64,000 nucleotides of DNA from an uncultured Pelagibacteraceae bacterium (GCA_902566315.1 CACFIL010000004.1:17689-81688), one strand, 5' to 3'; shown: positions 35,367-45,972, counted from the stretch's first letter. A program made the numbers and translations. The notes: generated by a model from the sequence alone, not told the origin.

Positions 35367-36570
35367 ATTTTAGAGTTTTAGCTGTATCTAAAGAAGATGC
35401 TTTCGAAGCTGGGTATATCGATACTAAAATTGTTGTAATTATTGAACAAAGAGAAATTATTAATATTGAATTTATATTTATTTCAGAAGGCATAGAATTC
35501 AACATATAAATATCTTCTGGAAAAAGAGAAATACCTAATATATTTGATATAAATTGTCTTATATTTTCTACGTAAATAGAAAAAAGGGTCCCAACAACTA
35601 CCCCAAATAATGTCGCTGAGGTTCCTATAAAAAAACCCACTAAAAAGAATATTTTTTTTATCGATTTGTTTGATACTCCAATTGATTTTAGTATGCCTAT
35701 ATCTCTTGTTTTGTTTTTAACAAAAATTGTAAGTCCAGATATTATATTAAATGCTGCAACAATAATTATCAAAGAAAGAATAATAAACATTACGTTTCTT
35801 TCTACTTTCAGAGCTGAAAATAATGATTTATTCATATCTGACCAAGTATAGACTAGTGCATCTGGAAAAAGAGATATTAAGTTTTTTTTATGAATTTCTA
35901 TATTTTTTGGATCCTTAAAATAAAATTCTATGAACCTATCTTCTGTACTCCTATTAAAAAAACTCTCTAGTGTCTCTAAATTTATATATGCTATATTTTC
36001 ATTAAAGTCAGATAAGCCACTATCAAAAATTGAGACTATCTTAAAGTTTTCTTGTTTCGGAAGAGTGCCTACTAGAGTTTGAATTCCTGCAGGAGACATA
36101 ATTGTAATAGTATCACCAATATCAACATTTAAATTAAAGCTCAATTCTTTACCAACTGAAATATTATTATCATTTAAGTTTTTTGATCCCATAAATTCCT
36201 CATTTTTTACTATTTGAAGGTTTCTAAAATCACTTTCTAAGTATCCTTTTAAGAAGACTCCCTTAGTAACATCTTTATTCAATATTACTGCTTCTCCATC
36301 ATTTGAGACTATATTTTTTACCGAATCTAAATCTTGAATATATTTCTTTGATTTTCCTCCCAATTGAACCACTGCATGAGCATTAAAACCTACAATTTTG
36401 CTTATTAACTCAGTTCTAAAACCATTCATTACAGACATAACAATGATTAGGACTGCAACCCCTAAAGAAATACCAATAAACGAAAAGATTGAAATGATAT
36501 TTAAAAAACCGTCGTTTTTTCTAGTCTTTAAAAATCTAAATGTAACTTCTTTTTCTAGCTGTGAGATCAA
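35359..36570 (-). CDS. lolC: Lipoprotein-releasing ABC transporter permease LolC/E
   Basis: A 403-residue inner-membrane permease with the LolC/E layout. One N-terminal membrane helix (about 22-47, with SIFSFIGISLGVAVLIIVMS) is followed by a large periplasmic MacB-like domain. Three C-terminal helices follow, in the FtsX-like domain containing TRDIGILKSIGVS. Only one LolC/E-type gene is present, so the transporter is probably a homodimer with LolD, as in other alphaproteobacteria. The gene overlaps proS by 4 bp. Confidence 0.92.
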   Translation of the reverse strand: MISQLEKEVTFRFLKTRKNDGFLNIISIFSFIGISLGVAVLIIVMSVMNGFRTELISKIVGFNAHAVVQLGGKSKKYIQDLDSVKNIVSNDGEAVILNKDVTKGVFLKGYLESDFRNLQIVKNEEFMGSKNLNDNNISVGKELSFNLNVDIGDTITIMSPAGIQTLVGTLPKQENFKIVSIFDSGLSDFNENIAYINLETLESFFNRSTEDRFIEFYFKDPKNIEIHKKNLISLFPDALVYTWSDMNKSLFSALKVERNVMFIILSLIIIVAAFNIISGLTIFVKNKTRDIGILKSIGVSNKSIKKIFFLVGFFIGTSATLFGVVVGTLFSIYVENIRQFISNILGISLFPEDIYMLNSMPSEININSILIISLCSIITTILVSIYPASKASSLDTAKTLKYE

Positions 36571-37895
36571 TTTGATTTAGCTTTTAAAATTTGTGATGCA
36601 ACTTCATCAATACTTATTTTTTGAGTTTCTCCATTAATTTCTTTAAACTCAAATAAATCTCCCTCAGTTTTTTTTCCTAAAATCAACTGATATGGGATAC
36701 CAATTAAATTAAATTTCCGAATTTTTGCTGAAATATTTTCTTCAGTATCATCAATAATAGCATCTATATTTTTAAACTTTAAAAATTCAAATATTTTATT
36801 GGATTTTTCTAAGTTTGTTGTATCATTTTTATTAATCATTGGAATTATTGCACAATGATAGGGTGCAACTGATATTGGCCATTTCATTATTTCATCTTTA
36901 TCGTTGTATTTTGCCTCAATTATGGCACCTACCAATCTTGATACACCTATTCCATAAGATCCCATTTTAACAAATACTTTTTTGCCATTAAAATCTACTG
37001 TTGTATTCATTGGTTTTGAATATTTATCTCCAAAATAAAATATATGACCAACTTCAATTCCTTTTGTATTGACTCTAAAATCTTCTGGAACTACTTTTTC
37101 AAATTCTTTTTTATCAAACTTTTCATCTGTAACAGAATAAAATTTTTCATATTGAAGCCGTAAATTAGTAAGCGAATTTTTTTCTAATAAGGTAGATGCG
37201 CTATTCACTTCAAATATTCGTTTATCTGTATAAATTTTACTTTCCCCTGTATCAGCAAGAATTATAAATTCATGGGAAAGATTTCCACCTATAGGTCCGG
37301 TATCAGCTGCCATAGGTATTGCAGATAGATTTAATCTTTTAAAAGTTCTCAAATATGAGAGGAAAAATTTGTTATAAGAAAAAAGCGCCTCATCATCGTT
37401 TAAATCGAAAGAATAAGCGTCTTTCATATAAAATTCCCTACATCTCATAATTCCAAACCTTGGTCTTAATTCATCTCTAAATTTCCATTGAATATGATAT
37501 AATAGTTGTGGAAGTGATTTGTAAGATTTAATACTTGATCTAAATATTTCTGTAACTAATTCTTCATTAGTAGGTCCATATAACATTTCTCTATTTTGAC
37601 GATCTTTAATACGCAACATCTCTTCGCCGTAATCATCATATCTTCCACTTTCTTTCCAAATTTCTGATGATTGAATTGTTGGCATCAAAATTTCCTGAAC
37701 TCCAATTCTATTCTGTTCTTCTCTAACAATTTGTTCTATTTTTTTCATAACTTTGAAGCCAAGGGGTAACCATGAATAGATTCCAGCTGATGATTGCTTA
37801 ATCATTCCAACTCTTAACATAAGTTGATGAGATTTAATTTTAGCTTCTGTAGGATTATTTTTAAGAATTGGTACAAATGATTTTGAAAAATACAT
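36567..37895 (-). CDS. proS: Prolyl-tRNA synthetase (short alphaproteobacterial form)
   Basis: A 442-residue class II aminoacyl-tRNA synthetase. Motif 1 (GMIKQSSAGIYSWLPLG), motif 2 (WKFRDELRPRFGIMRCREF) and motif 3 (SYGIGVSRLVGAI) are clear. The YbaK-like editing insertion of long bacterial ProS (about 570 residues) is missing, as is normal in alphaproteobacteria. The C-terminal anticodon-binding domain is present. It lies between the RNase J gene (8-bp gap) and lolC/E. Confidence 0.95.
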   Translation of the reverse strand: MYFSKSFVPILKNNPTEAKIKSHQLMLRVGMIKQSSAGIYSWLPLGFKVMKKIEQIVREEQNRIGVQEILMPTIQSSEIWKESGRYDDYGEEMLRIKDRQNREMLYGPTNEELVTEIFRSSIKSYKSLPQLLYHIQWKFRDELRPRFGIMRCREFYMKDAYSFDLNDDEALFSYNKFFLSYLRTFKRLNLSAIPMAADTGPIGGNLSHEFIILADTGESKIYTDKRIFEVNSASTLLEKNSLTNLRLQYEKFYSVTDEKFDKKEFEKVVPEDFRVNTKGIEVGHIFYFGDKYSKPMNTTVDFNGKKVFVKMGSYGIGVSRLVGAIIEAKYNDKDEIMKWPISVAPYHCAIIPMINKNDTTNLEKSNKIFEFLKFKNIDAIIDDTEENISAKIRKFNLIGIPYQLILGKKTEGDLFEFKEINGETQKISIDEVASQILKAKSN

Positions 37896-37903
37896 TTTAT
37901 TAT

Positions 37904-39562
37904 TTAAATTCTTACCAAGTTTATATTTGTTAGTGGTTTTTTCCCAGTTTTTTCTTTTGAAAATTTACGACAAGTTATTTTAAGAGCATCTATAAGATTA
38001 TCGTGTTGTTTTGTGTTATTTAATGAAAATGTTTTAACTGTTTTTTCTATTTCTTCCTCTAATCCATAAATAAACTCATCACTCTCATATACTGGTAAAC
38101 CTATAAAAGTTACCAAAGGTTTATTGTAAATATTACCTTTTGGTGTAATCATAATTGTAGCTTCTAAAAATCCATTTGACGAAATATTTCTTCTCTCTTT
38201 TATTGATCTAGAATCTTCTTCTACTGGTACATTTCCATCTAAATAAACCCTTCCACTAGGTGCTTTATCGTAAACCTCTGGTTTTTCTCCTGGATATAAC
38301 TTAACAATATCTCCATTCTCAACTTGAACTGGGTATTTAACTTGCATTTCTTTGGCAAATTCTATGTGCTCCATCATATGTCTGTGTTCTCCGTGAACAG
38401 GAATAACAGCTTTTGGTCTTATCCAATTATACATATCTTTTAAGTCTTCACGGTTAGGATGACCAGATACATGAATATATTCATTATCTTCTGATATAAC
38501 TTCGATACCCTCTTTGACCAAATTATTATGGAGCTTATATAATTTCTTTTCATTTCCAGGGATAATTTTTGAAGAAAAAATAACAGTATCATTTCTCTCT
38601 ATAAAAACATCAGGGTGAGTATATTTAATTATTCTATTCATTGCACCCATTGGTTCACCTTGGCTTCCAGTGCATAAATAAACAATTTTTTCTCTAGATA
38701 TATTTTTTGCATCTCTAGGATCTATAGGATCAATAACATTTTTAAGATAACCGCATTGTCTAGCTGCTTTAAATATTCTGTGCATCGATCTTCCAACTAG
38801 TGAAATATTTCTTCCTGTTTGTTCTGCACAATAAAAAACTGATTCCATTCTTGCCACATTAGACGCAAATGAAGTAACGATTATTCTTTTTTTTAATCTT
38901 TGAAAAACTTTAAGTAAATTTTTACGAACTTCTAGTTCTGATCCTGCTCTACCTGCACTGAATACATTTGTAGAGTCACAAATCATTGCTAATACACCTT
39001 CGTTACCTATTTCCTTTAATCTTTCAGAGTTTATATTTCCACCAATTAATGGATCTGGATCACACTTCCAATCCCCTGTATGTAAAATACTTCCAGCTGG
39101 TGTTTGTATTCTTAAGCCATTGGGTTCTAGTATTGAATGAGTAAGTGTGACAAACTCAATTTTGAAGGGATCTAAATTAATCGTACTATTAAGTTCTACA
39201 ATTTTTAAATATCCAGTTATATCAATTTTTTTTTCTTTAAATTTTTCAGTAATTAATACTGAGGTAAAAGGTGTAGCATAAATTTTACATTTTAACTTTG
39301 GCCAAACATGAGCAATAGCTCCAATATGATCTTCATGAGCATGTGTTAGAACTATGCCTAGCAAGTCATCTTTTTTGTCTATTATAAATCCTGGATCTGG
39401 ATATATGATATCAACACCAGGCACTGTATCATCTGCAAATGTAACACCAACGTCAACAATAATCCATTTTTGATTGTCTGGCTTACCATATGCAAATAGG
39501 TTCATGTTCATTCCTATTTCACCAGATCCTCCTAGAGGACAAAATAATAATTCGTCTTTCAT
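37904..39562 (-). CDS. rnj: Ribonuclease J
   Basis: A metallo-beta-lactamase/beta-CASP ribonuclease of 552 residues. The zinc-binding motif THAHEDHIGA lies near residue 73. Further metal ligands occur at LHTGDWKCDP, and the beta-CASP motifs include CTGSQGEPMGAM and VSGHPNREDL with PVHGEHRHMMEH. Homologues have 5'-3' exonuclease and endonuclease activity in rRNA maturation and mRNA turnover. It lies between coaX and proS, as in many alphaproteobacteria. Gaps are 4 bp and 8 bp. Confidence 0.94.
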   Translation of the reverse strand: MKDELLFCPLGGSGEIGMNMNLFAYGKPDNQKWIIVDVGVTFADDTVPGVDIIYPDPGFIIDKKDDLLGIVLTHAHEDHIGAIAHVWPKLKCKIYATPFTSVLITEKFKEKKIDITGYLKIVELNSTINLDPFKIEFVTLTHSILEPNGLRIQTPAGSILHTGDWKCDPDPLIGGNINSERLKEIGNEGVLAMICDSTNVFSAGRAGSELEVRKNLLKVFQRLKKRIIVTSFASNVARMESVFYCAEQTGRNISLVGRSMHRIFKAARQCGYLKNVIDPIDPRDAKNISREKIVYLCTGSQGEPMGAMNRIIKYTHPDVFIERNDTVIFSSKIIPGNEKKLYKLHNNLVKEGIEVISEDNEYIHVSGHPNREDLKDMYNWIRPKAVIPVHGEHRHMMEHIEFAKEMQVKYPVQVENGDIVKLYPGEKPEVYDKAPSGRVYLDGNVPVEEDSRSIKERRNISSNGFLEATIMITPKGNIYNKPLVTFIGLPVYESDEFIYGLEEEIEKTVKTFSLNNTKQHDNLIDALKITCRKFSKEKTGKKPLTNINLVRI

Positions 39563-39566
39563 TTTT

Positions 39567-40307
39567 TTAATTTAAAGCTACTTTTAAGATACCTTTTATT
39601 GTTAAATTTTTATCAACCTTTTTAATACCTTTAATTGATGATTTAAATAAGTGTGCAAATCCACCTGTAAGTATAATTTTAAACTTCTTTCTAGTTTGTT
39701 TTAAAATTAGTTTAATTATATTTTCAATTAAACCAGTATAACCATGATAAAAACCAGCTCTTACAGCACTTTTAGTGTTTTTGCCAATGACATTTGCTGT
39801 CTTTTCTAGCTTAATTTTAGGTATTAAAGAGGCTTTATCTATTAAATTTTTCAAGGAAAGTTCTACACCCGGCGCTAAAACACCACCAATATAATCTTTT
39901 TTAATAACAATATCAAAATTGGTAGCCGTTCCAAAATCAACTATAATATAATTAAACCTACTATCAATAACTGCAATCGCATTAGCTAAACGATCAGAAC
40001 CAATTTGTTTTCTATTGACTTTTATATTTATAAATTTTTTTAAATTACATGTTTTTAATTCAACACAGTTCAATCTAGTAATATCTTTAATGGTTTTTTT
40101 TATTATTTTATAAGAATTAGGGACAACCGAGCTAAAGAGTACTTTTCTGAGTTTAGAATTATATTTTCTTAAAAATAATAATTTTTTATTGATAAATTTT
40201 TTGTTTAAATTTTTCTTATGAATTTTAATATTTTTGATCAATTTTAATTTGTTATTAAATAAACAAATTTTAATTGCAGTATTTCCAATATCTCCAATTA
40301 AATACAT
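39567..40307 (-). CDS. coaX: Type III pantothenate kinase
   Basis: A 246-residue ASKHA-fold kinase that phosphorylates pantothenate in the first step of CoA synthesis. The N-terminal phosphate loop is GDIGNTAIKI (residues 5-14). The central IVDFGTATNFD strand carries an acidic residue, and GGVLAPGVELS and the adenosine motif ILTGGFA follow. The sequence is very lysine-rich, like its neighbours. It is 3 bp downstream of birA, the usual pairing in alphaproteobacteria. Confidence 0.92.
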   Translation of the reverse strand: MYLIGDIGNTAIKICLFNNKLKLIKNIKIHKKNLNKKFINKKLLFLRKYNSKLRKVLFSSVVPNSYKIIKKTIKDITRLNCVELKTCNLKKFINIKVNRKQIGSDRLANAIAVIDSRFNYIIVDFGTATNFDIVIKKDYIGGVLAPGVELSLKNLIDKASLIPKIKLEKTANVIGKNTKSAVRAGFYHGYTGLIENIIKLILKQTRKKFKIILTGGFAHLFKSSIKGIKKVDKNLTIKGILKVALN

Positions 40308-40310
40308 ATA

Positions 40311-40835
40311 TTAAACTCCAAATAAATGTAAGTTTTTTTCATACATAAATTTAATTTCTTTAAATAATTCAAGTCTATTTAATTTTTTTTTTGTATAATT
40401 ATTTAAAAATGTAGTTGGATAATTATTAATTTTCGGACTATTAGAAACATTAATTCCAATTCCTACAATCAAGTATTTTCTACCTTCTCTAAAAATTGTT
40501 TCTTGTAAAATTCCGCAGACCTTTTTTTTGTTTATTAATATATCATTAGGTTTTTTTGTTTGGGTTAAAGAATTTATTTTTTTATAGATTATTTTTTTTA
40601 TTATTTTTAAATTTAAGTTAATTATTTTTGACAAGGATATTTTTTTACTAATTTCAAAGAAGACTGATAAAAACAAATTACCTTTTATAGATATCCATTT
40701 ATTTTTTCTTTGTCCTTTACCTTTTGTTTGTTGATCAGTTAAAATTATCCCTCCTTGATTGCCTTGCTTAATTAATCTTAGGGCTACATTGTTTGTGCTT
40801 TCAACTTTTTTGTAAAGATATTTTTTTAATTTCAT
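40311..40835 (-). CDS. birA: Biotin-protein ligase (short)
   Basis: A 174-residue enzyme that attaches biotin to the biotin carboxyl carrier protein. The motif TKGKGQRKNKW (canonical GRGRxxRxW) lies near residue 35, KKPNDILINKKKVCGILQE lies near residue 95, and GIGINVSNS near residue 125. Both the N-terminal DNA-binding domain and the usual SH3-like C-terminal domain are lacking. Ligases without the DNA-binding part are normal, but this one is short even for that group. It overlaps nuoN by one base. Confidence 0.88.
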   Translation of the reverse strand: MKLKKYLYKKVESTNNVALRLIKQGNQGGIILTDQQTKGKGQRKNKWISIKGNLFLSVFFEISKKISLSKIINLNLKIIKKIIYKKINSLTQTKKPNDILINKKKVCGILQETIFREGRKYLIVGIGINVSNSPKINNYPTTFLNNYTKKKLNRLELFKEIKFMYEKNLHLFGV

Positions 40836-42250
40836 TAAATCATGGTAATTTTAGATACTATTTCTGTTATGCCGCTCGGATATATGAAGTATGCTAAAAT
40901 AAATATTGTTGAAACAGCCAAAGTAATTTTTAATCCTAAATTATGAGATGTTTCGTATTCTTCTTTTTCTGGATCAAAATATATAATTTTTATAATTCTT
41001 AGATAATAAAAAGCTGCAACTACAGTTGCTAATAATCCAACAATTGCTAAAAAATACATTGACTGTTCTATAACAGCTAAAAAAACATAAAATTTTGCAA
41101 AGAAGCCTGCTAGCGGAGGTATTCCTGCTAAAGAAAATAAAATTATTAATAATGAGACAGATAAAATTGGATGTTTTTTAGAAAGCCCAGATAAATCCTC
41201 TATATTCTCATAATATTTCTCTTTTCTCTTAAGCATAAATAAGCAGCAAAAAAAGGCTAAATTCATTACCAAATAAATAGATATATAGGTAATAGAACTT
41301 TGTATTCCTTGGTTGCTAACTGTTGCTAATCCAGCCAACGCATAACCCATATGACTGATTGAACTATAAGCAATTAATCTTTTTAAATTATTTTGACCTA
41401 TGGCTGCCACAGCACCAAATATCATTGAAGCTATTGAAATAAATACAATAATAGTTTGCCACTGATCAATCATATTAGCAAAAGGTGTGTACAAAAACTT
41501 AATGAATACGGAAAGTGCTGCTATTTTTGGAAGTATAGCAAAGAATAATGTTACTGATGTTGGAGAGCCTTGATAAACATCTGGGGCCCACATATGAAAA
41601 GGTACAGCCGATATTTTAAATGCAAGACCAACTAAAATAAAGACTATCCCAAACGTGGTACCATAATTAAATTCCGTAGAGTTTATAAGTATTTGATCAA
41701 AATTTGTACTTTCAGAAAATCCATAAGTCAATGAACAACCATATAACAGCAAACCAGATGATAATGCGCTAAGAACAAAATATTTTAGTCCGGACTCAGT
41801 AGAAAGTAAATTATCTCTATTAAAAGATGCAAGAACATACAAAGCTAATGATTGAAGTTCAAGGCCCATGTAAAAAACTATTAAATCATTTGAACTTATC
41901 ATTATCATCATTCCCAAAATGCTACTTAAAATGAGAATTGGGTATTCAATTTTATTTAAATTGATAACTTGAATATATTTAGATCCAGTTAGCATTACAA
42001 AAATGCCTGATCCGACAAGTATAATCTTCATATAATTAGATAAATTGTCTATTAAATACGAATTATTGAATAAGTAAATTTTATCTAATGAGCTGAGATT
42101 TATTATTAGTGCCAATAAAACAACTAAAGATATATTTGATAAATTATAAATTAAATTTGCACTATTTTTTTTGAAAACTCCAATAAGTAAAAATAACATT
42201 ATAGATATCGATATGAAGATTTCAGGTAATATATATTGAATATTTTCCAT
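40835..42250 (-). CDS. nuoN: NADH dehydrogenase subunit N
   Basis: A 471-residue antiporter-like membrane subunit of respiratory complex I, with about 14 hydrophobic helices. The segment MGLELQSLALYVLASF contains the conserved glutamate of helix 5. HMWAPDVYQGSPTSVT includes the proton-channel region, and the broken-helix lysine lies near FKISAVPFH. It overlaps nuoM by one base and is the last of the fourteen nuo genes. Confidence 0.95.
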   Translation of the reverse strand: MENIQYILPEIFISISIMLFLLIGVFKKNSANLIYNLSNISLVVLLALIINLSSLDKIYLFNNSYLIDNLSNYMKIILVGSGIFVMLTGSKYIQVINLNKIEYPILILSSILGMMIMISSNDLIVFYMGLELQSLALYVLASFNRDNLLSTESGLKYFVLSALSSGLLLYGCSLTYGFSESTNFDQILINSTEFNYGTTFGIVFILVGLAFKISAVPFHMWAPDVYQGSPTSVTLFFAILPKIAALSVFIKFLYTPFANMIDQWQTIIVFISIASMIFGAVAAIGQNNLKRLIAYSSISHMGYALAGLATVSNQGIQSSITYISIYLVMNLAFFCCLFMLKRKEKYYENIEDLSGLSKKHPILSVSLLIILFSLAGIPPLAGFFAKFYVFLAVIEQSMYFLAIVGLLATVVAAFYYLRIIKIIYFDPEKEEYETSHNLGLKITLAVSTIFILAYFIYPSGITEIVSKITMI

Positions 42251-43746
42251 TAGTCCTTTGATGCAAGGTTGTTAATTAAGTCAAAATTGTACATGTTTAA
42301 AGTATACTCGACTGATGATTCAATTGAATTCATTATAGGCTCTGGGTAAAAACCAAAAAATAAAATTGGTATTACTAGAGCTGATAAAGTGATAATTTCA
42401 AAGGTTTTTAAATCTTTCATACTTTTTAGGTCTTGATTATTCATTTCGCCAAAAACAACCCTTTTAAATAGCCACAGCATATATGCTGCTCCTAAAATTA
42501 CTCCCAAACTTGCAATCATCGCTACTAAGATATTTTTCTCAAATGCACCCATCAAAATCAAAAATTCTCCTATAAAACCTGTTGTTCCAGGCAGTCCTAG
42601 AGCTCCTAGTGTGAACACCATAAAAACAATTGCATATCTAGGCATTACAGAGACTAAGCCCCCATATTTATTAATTAACCTTGTGTGATGCCTTTCATAA
42701 ACAACTCCAACACTTAAGAAAAGTGCAGCTGATACAAGTCCATGACTAATCATTTGGAAAATACTTCCTTCGATACCTTGTTGAGTCATTGTAAAGATAC
42801 CTAATGTTACAAACCCCATATGCGCAACAGACGAGTATGCTATAAGTTTTTTCATATCTTCCTGCATCAAAGCTACAAGAGATGTATAAATAATTGCTAT
42901 TAAACTTAAAACATAAACTAACATTGTAAAATTTTCCGACGCAATAGGAAATAACCCCAATGAAAATCTAATAAATCCATATCCAGCCATTTTAAGCAAT
43001 ATTGCTGCTAGCAATACAGATCCAACAGTTGGAGCTTCTACATGGGCATCTGGCAGCCACGTATGTACTGGCCACATAGGGGTTTTGACTGCAAAAGAAC
43101 TGAAAAATGCCAACCATAATAAATTTTGATATTCAGCCTTTATGCCAAGTTCATAAAGTTTTTCAACATCAGTGGTTCCTGTTATCCAATAAATTGAAAT
43201 AATAGCAACCAACATAAGAACTGATCCTAATAAAGTGTAAAGAAAAAATTTAAAAGCTGAGTAGACTCTTCTTTCTCCACCCCAAATGCCAATTATTAAA
43301 AACATCGGTATAAGACCTGCCTCAAAAAATAAATAAAATACTACTAGATCAAGTGAGCAGAAAACACCAATCATAAATGTTTCCATTATTAATATAGCAA
43401 TTAAGAAATCCTTGAGCCTATTTTTTATTGTAGCATTAACTGAAATAATACAAATTGGAATTATGAAAGTTGTTAATATTACAAATAAAATTGAAATTCC
43501 ATCTATACCAACTTTATAGTTTATAAATCCTGACAGCCATTCTCTATTTTCTACAAACTGAAAGTCTACTGAATTTTTATCAAAAACAATCCAAAGATAT
43601 AAAGATAATAAAAAATTTGCTAAAGAAATAAATAAAGCTACATATTTGGAACTTTGGTATTTTCCACTTGTGGATTTTGTGAATAATATAAATAAAGCTC
43701 CTATTGTCGGCAGCAAAATTAAGGAAGATAAAATTGGAAAATTCAT
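42250..43746 (-). CDS. nuoM: NADH dehydrogenase subunit M
   Basis: A 498-residue antiporter-like subunit of complex I with about 14 membrane helices. YLFFEAGLIPMFLIIGIWGG holds the conserved helix-5 glutamate. KTPMWPVHTWLPDAHVEAPT and LAAILLKMAGYGFIRF hold channel lysines, and SSVAHMGFV is also typical. It overlaps nuoL and nuoN by one base each. It is expected to pump one of the four protons per NADH. Confidence 0.96.
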   Translation of the reverse strand: MNFPILSSLILLPTIGALFILFTKSTSGKYQSSKYVALFISLANFLLSLYLWIVFDKNSVDFQFVENREWLSGFINYKVGIDGISILFVILTTFIIPICIISVNATIKNRLKDFLIAILIMETFMIGVFCSLDLVVFYLFFEAGLIPMFLIIGIWGGERRVYSAFKFFLYTLLGSVLMLVAIISIYWITGTTDVEKLYELGIKAEYQNLLWLAFFSSFAVKTPMWPVHTWLPDAHVEAPTVGSVLLAAILLKMAGYGFIRFSLGLFPIASENFTMLVYVLSLIAIIYTSLVALMQEDMKKLIAYSSVAHMGFVTLGIFTMTQQGIEGSIFQMISHGLVSAALFLSVGVVYERHHTRLINKYGGLVSVMPRYAIVFMVFTLGALGLPGTTGFIGEFLILMGAFEKNILVAMIASLGVILGAAYMLWLFKRVVFGEMNNQDLKSMKDLKTFEIITLSALVIPILFFGFYPEPIMNSIESSVEYTLNMYNFDLINNLASKD

Positions 43747-45659
43747 CAGTTTAATATCAGTATTGTTAGTAAAACTGAAAATCCAATCAACATAACAAAT
43801 GCATATTGATAAATAAATCCAGATTGAAATTTGACTGCTTTAATTGATAAATTTTTAATTACACTTGAAATCCCATCAGGACCAAATTTATCTATTATGG
43901 ATCCATCTACTTTTTTCCATAAAAACTTTCCAATTCTTTTTGAAGGATTAACAAATAAATAATCATATATTTCATCAAAGTACCATTTCTTAACTAAAAA
44001 TTGATAAAATGGTTCATTCATTTCTTTTAATCCTTTAACAATGTTCTTATTTTTTAGATATAAATAATAAGAAAAAGGGATTGCAGCGGTAACAAGTATA
44101 GGCGTTAACAACAAAAACCATTTTGGTGGATGATCTGTGCTGAGTGGTTCTAAAAATTTTATAGATTGACCCCAAAATTCATATGCCATTTCATGTCCTA
44201 TAAATAAACCTTTAAACAACATACCTGCAAATATAGCTCCTATTGCTAAAATAATTAAAGGAGCAATCATAACTAAGGGAGACTCGTGTATTTTATCAAC
44301 ACTAAGTTCTTTGTTATTAAAATTACCATGGAATGTTTTAAAAATAAGTCTCCAAGAGTAAATTGATGTTAATAAAGCTGTAAAAATACCTACAAAAGCT
44401 GCAAGGATTCCAACTCCATTCCCTCTTAGGTACGCAAATTCTATTATCGCATCTTTAGAATAAAAACCTGATAAAAAAGGAAAACCTGTTAATGCCAGAG
44501 TTCCAATGAGCATTAATACGTATGTGTATGGAAGTTTCTTTATAACACCACCCATTTTATTTATATCTTGTTCTTCATGAAATGAATGAATTACAGCACC
44601 AGCTCCTAAAAATAGCAAAGCCTTAAAAAAAGCATGAGTAAATAGATGAAACATCGCTACATTGTAAGCTCCTACTCCGGCAGCAAAAAACATATAGCCC
44701 AATTGACTACAAGTAGAATAAGCAATAATTTTTTTTATATCATTTTGAACAAGTGCAACTGTTGCTGCAAAGAAAGCCGTAGTCATTCCAATTATGGTTA
44801 TTACTGTGAGAGCTAATTGAGAGTATTCATATATAGGCGAGCATCTGACAATCAGAAACACTCCAGCAGTTACCATTGTTGCAGCGTGAATTAATGCAGA
44901 TACTGGCGTTGGGCCTTCCATTGCATCAGGCAACCAAGTATGTAATAAAAATTGAGCTGATTTACCCATTGCACCAATTAATAAAAGTAAACAAATCAAA
45001 TCAATAATTTCTAAATTAATTCCAATAAAATTTATTTTTTTATCTAAAACATTTGGGATTTGTGCAAAAACCTCATTATAATTGACTGTACCAAAAATAT
45101 AAAAAATCAGAAAAATTCCAAGTGCTAAACCAAAATCACCAACTCTATTAACAACAAAAGCTTTTATTGCAGCCTTGTTTGCACTCTCTTTTTTAAACCA
45201 AAATCCAATTAAAAAATATGAGCATAGGCCTACACCTTCCCACCCAAAAAATAGTTGAATAAAGTTATCTGAACTTACTAAAGTTAACATTGCAAAAGTA
45301 AATAAGGACAAATATGCCATAAATCTTGTTTTATGAGGATCGTGAGACATGTAACCAATTGAGTACATATGAACTAAAGCTGAAACAAAGTTTACCACAA
45401 CAAACATAACTGCTGATAAGGCATCAATTTTTATTGACCAATTAACATTTAATGTTCCAGAGTTAATCCAAGTAGCTATAACAAGATTATTTGAATAATC
45501 TGAAATAATAACTTTAATCAAAACAAGTAAAGAGAGTATTGCTGAAATACTCACAAACGAACTTGTCAAAATTTGAGAATTTCTGTCTCCTATTTTCTTT
45601 CCAAAAAAACCACTAATTACTGCTCCTATTAGAGGTAGAAATAAAATTAGGTATTCCAT
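43746..45659 (-). CDS. nuoL: NADH dehydrogenase subunit L
   Basis: The largest antiporter-like subunit of complex I, 637 residues with about 16 membrane helices. The segment FFGWEGVGLCSYFLIGFW carries the key glutamate. LLHTWLPDAMEGPTPVSALI and the C-terminal lateral helix and anchor regions are present (WYFDEIYDYLFV near residue 560). It begins 1 bp after nuoK ends and overlaps nuoM by one base. Confidence 0.96.
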   Translation of the reverse strand: MEYLILFLPLIGAVISGFFGKKIGDRNSQILTSSFVSISAILSLLVLIKVIISDYSNNLVIATWINSGTLNVNWSIKIDALSAVMFVVVNFVSALVHMYSIGYMSHDPHKTRFMAYLSLFTFAMLTLVSSDNFIQLFFGWEGVGLCSYFLIGFWFKKESANKAAIKAFVVNRVGDFGLALGIFLIFYIFGTVNYNEVFAQIPNVLDKKINFIGINLEIIDLICLLLLIGAMGKSAQFLLHTWLPDAMEGPTPVSALIHAATMVTAGVFLIVRCSPIYEYSQLALTVITIIGMTTAFFAATVALVQNDIKKIIAYSTCSQLGYMFFAAGVGAYNVAMFHLFTHAFFKALLFLGAGAVIHSFHEEQDINKMGGVIKKLPYTYVLMLIGTLALTGFPFLSGFYSKDAIIEFAYLRGNGVGILAAFVGIFTALLTSIYSWRLIFKTFHGNFNNKELSVDKIHESPLVMIAPLIILAIGAIFAGMLFKGLFIGHEMAYEFWGQSIKFLEPLSTDHPPKWFLLLTPILVTAAIPFSYYLYLKNKNIVKGLKEMNEPFYQFLVKKWYFDEIYDYLFVNPSKRIGKFLWKKVDGSIIDKFGPDGISSVIKNLSIKAVKFQSGFIYQYAFVMLIGFSVLLTILILN

Positions 45660-45660
45660 T

Positions 45661-45972
45661 TTATCCTTTTAAATTTTTAATTTCTTCAACTCTTATTGTG
45701 TCTGAATTTCTAAAATAAACTACAATTATAGCTAACCCGATAGCAGCCTCAGCAGCAGCAACTGTTAAAATAAATAGAGTAAATATTTGTCCACTTAAAT
45801 CATTGATAAATATTGAAAAGGCAACAAGGTTTATGTTTACTGCTAGTAAAATTAGCTCAATACTCATTAAAATAACTATTACATTTTTTCTATTAAGGAA
45901 AATCCCTACAACACCAATAGTAAATATAATTGCAGCTAATGTTAAATAATGTCCTAAACCTATGCTAAGCAT
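45661..45972 (-). CDS. nuoK: NADH dehydrogenase subunit K
   Basis: A 103-residue membrane subunit with three helices, equivalent to mitochondrial ND4L. The conserved glutamates lie in [14 protein letters not shown] (helix 2) and [13 protein letters not shown] (helix 3). These are part of the central hydrophilic axis and the quinone-to-antiporter E-channel of complex I. It overlaps nuoJ by 8 bp. Confidence 0.95.
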   Translation of the reverse strand: MLSIGLGHYLTLAAIIFTIGVVGIFLNRKNVIVILMSIELILLAVNINLVAFSIFINDLSGQIFTLFILTVAAAEAAIGLAIIVVYFRNSDTIRVEEIKNLKG

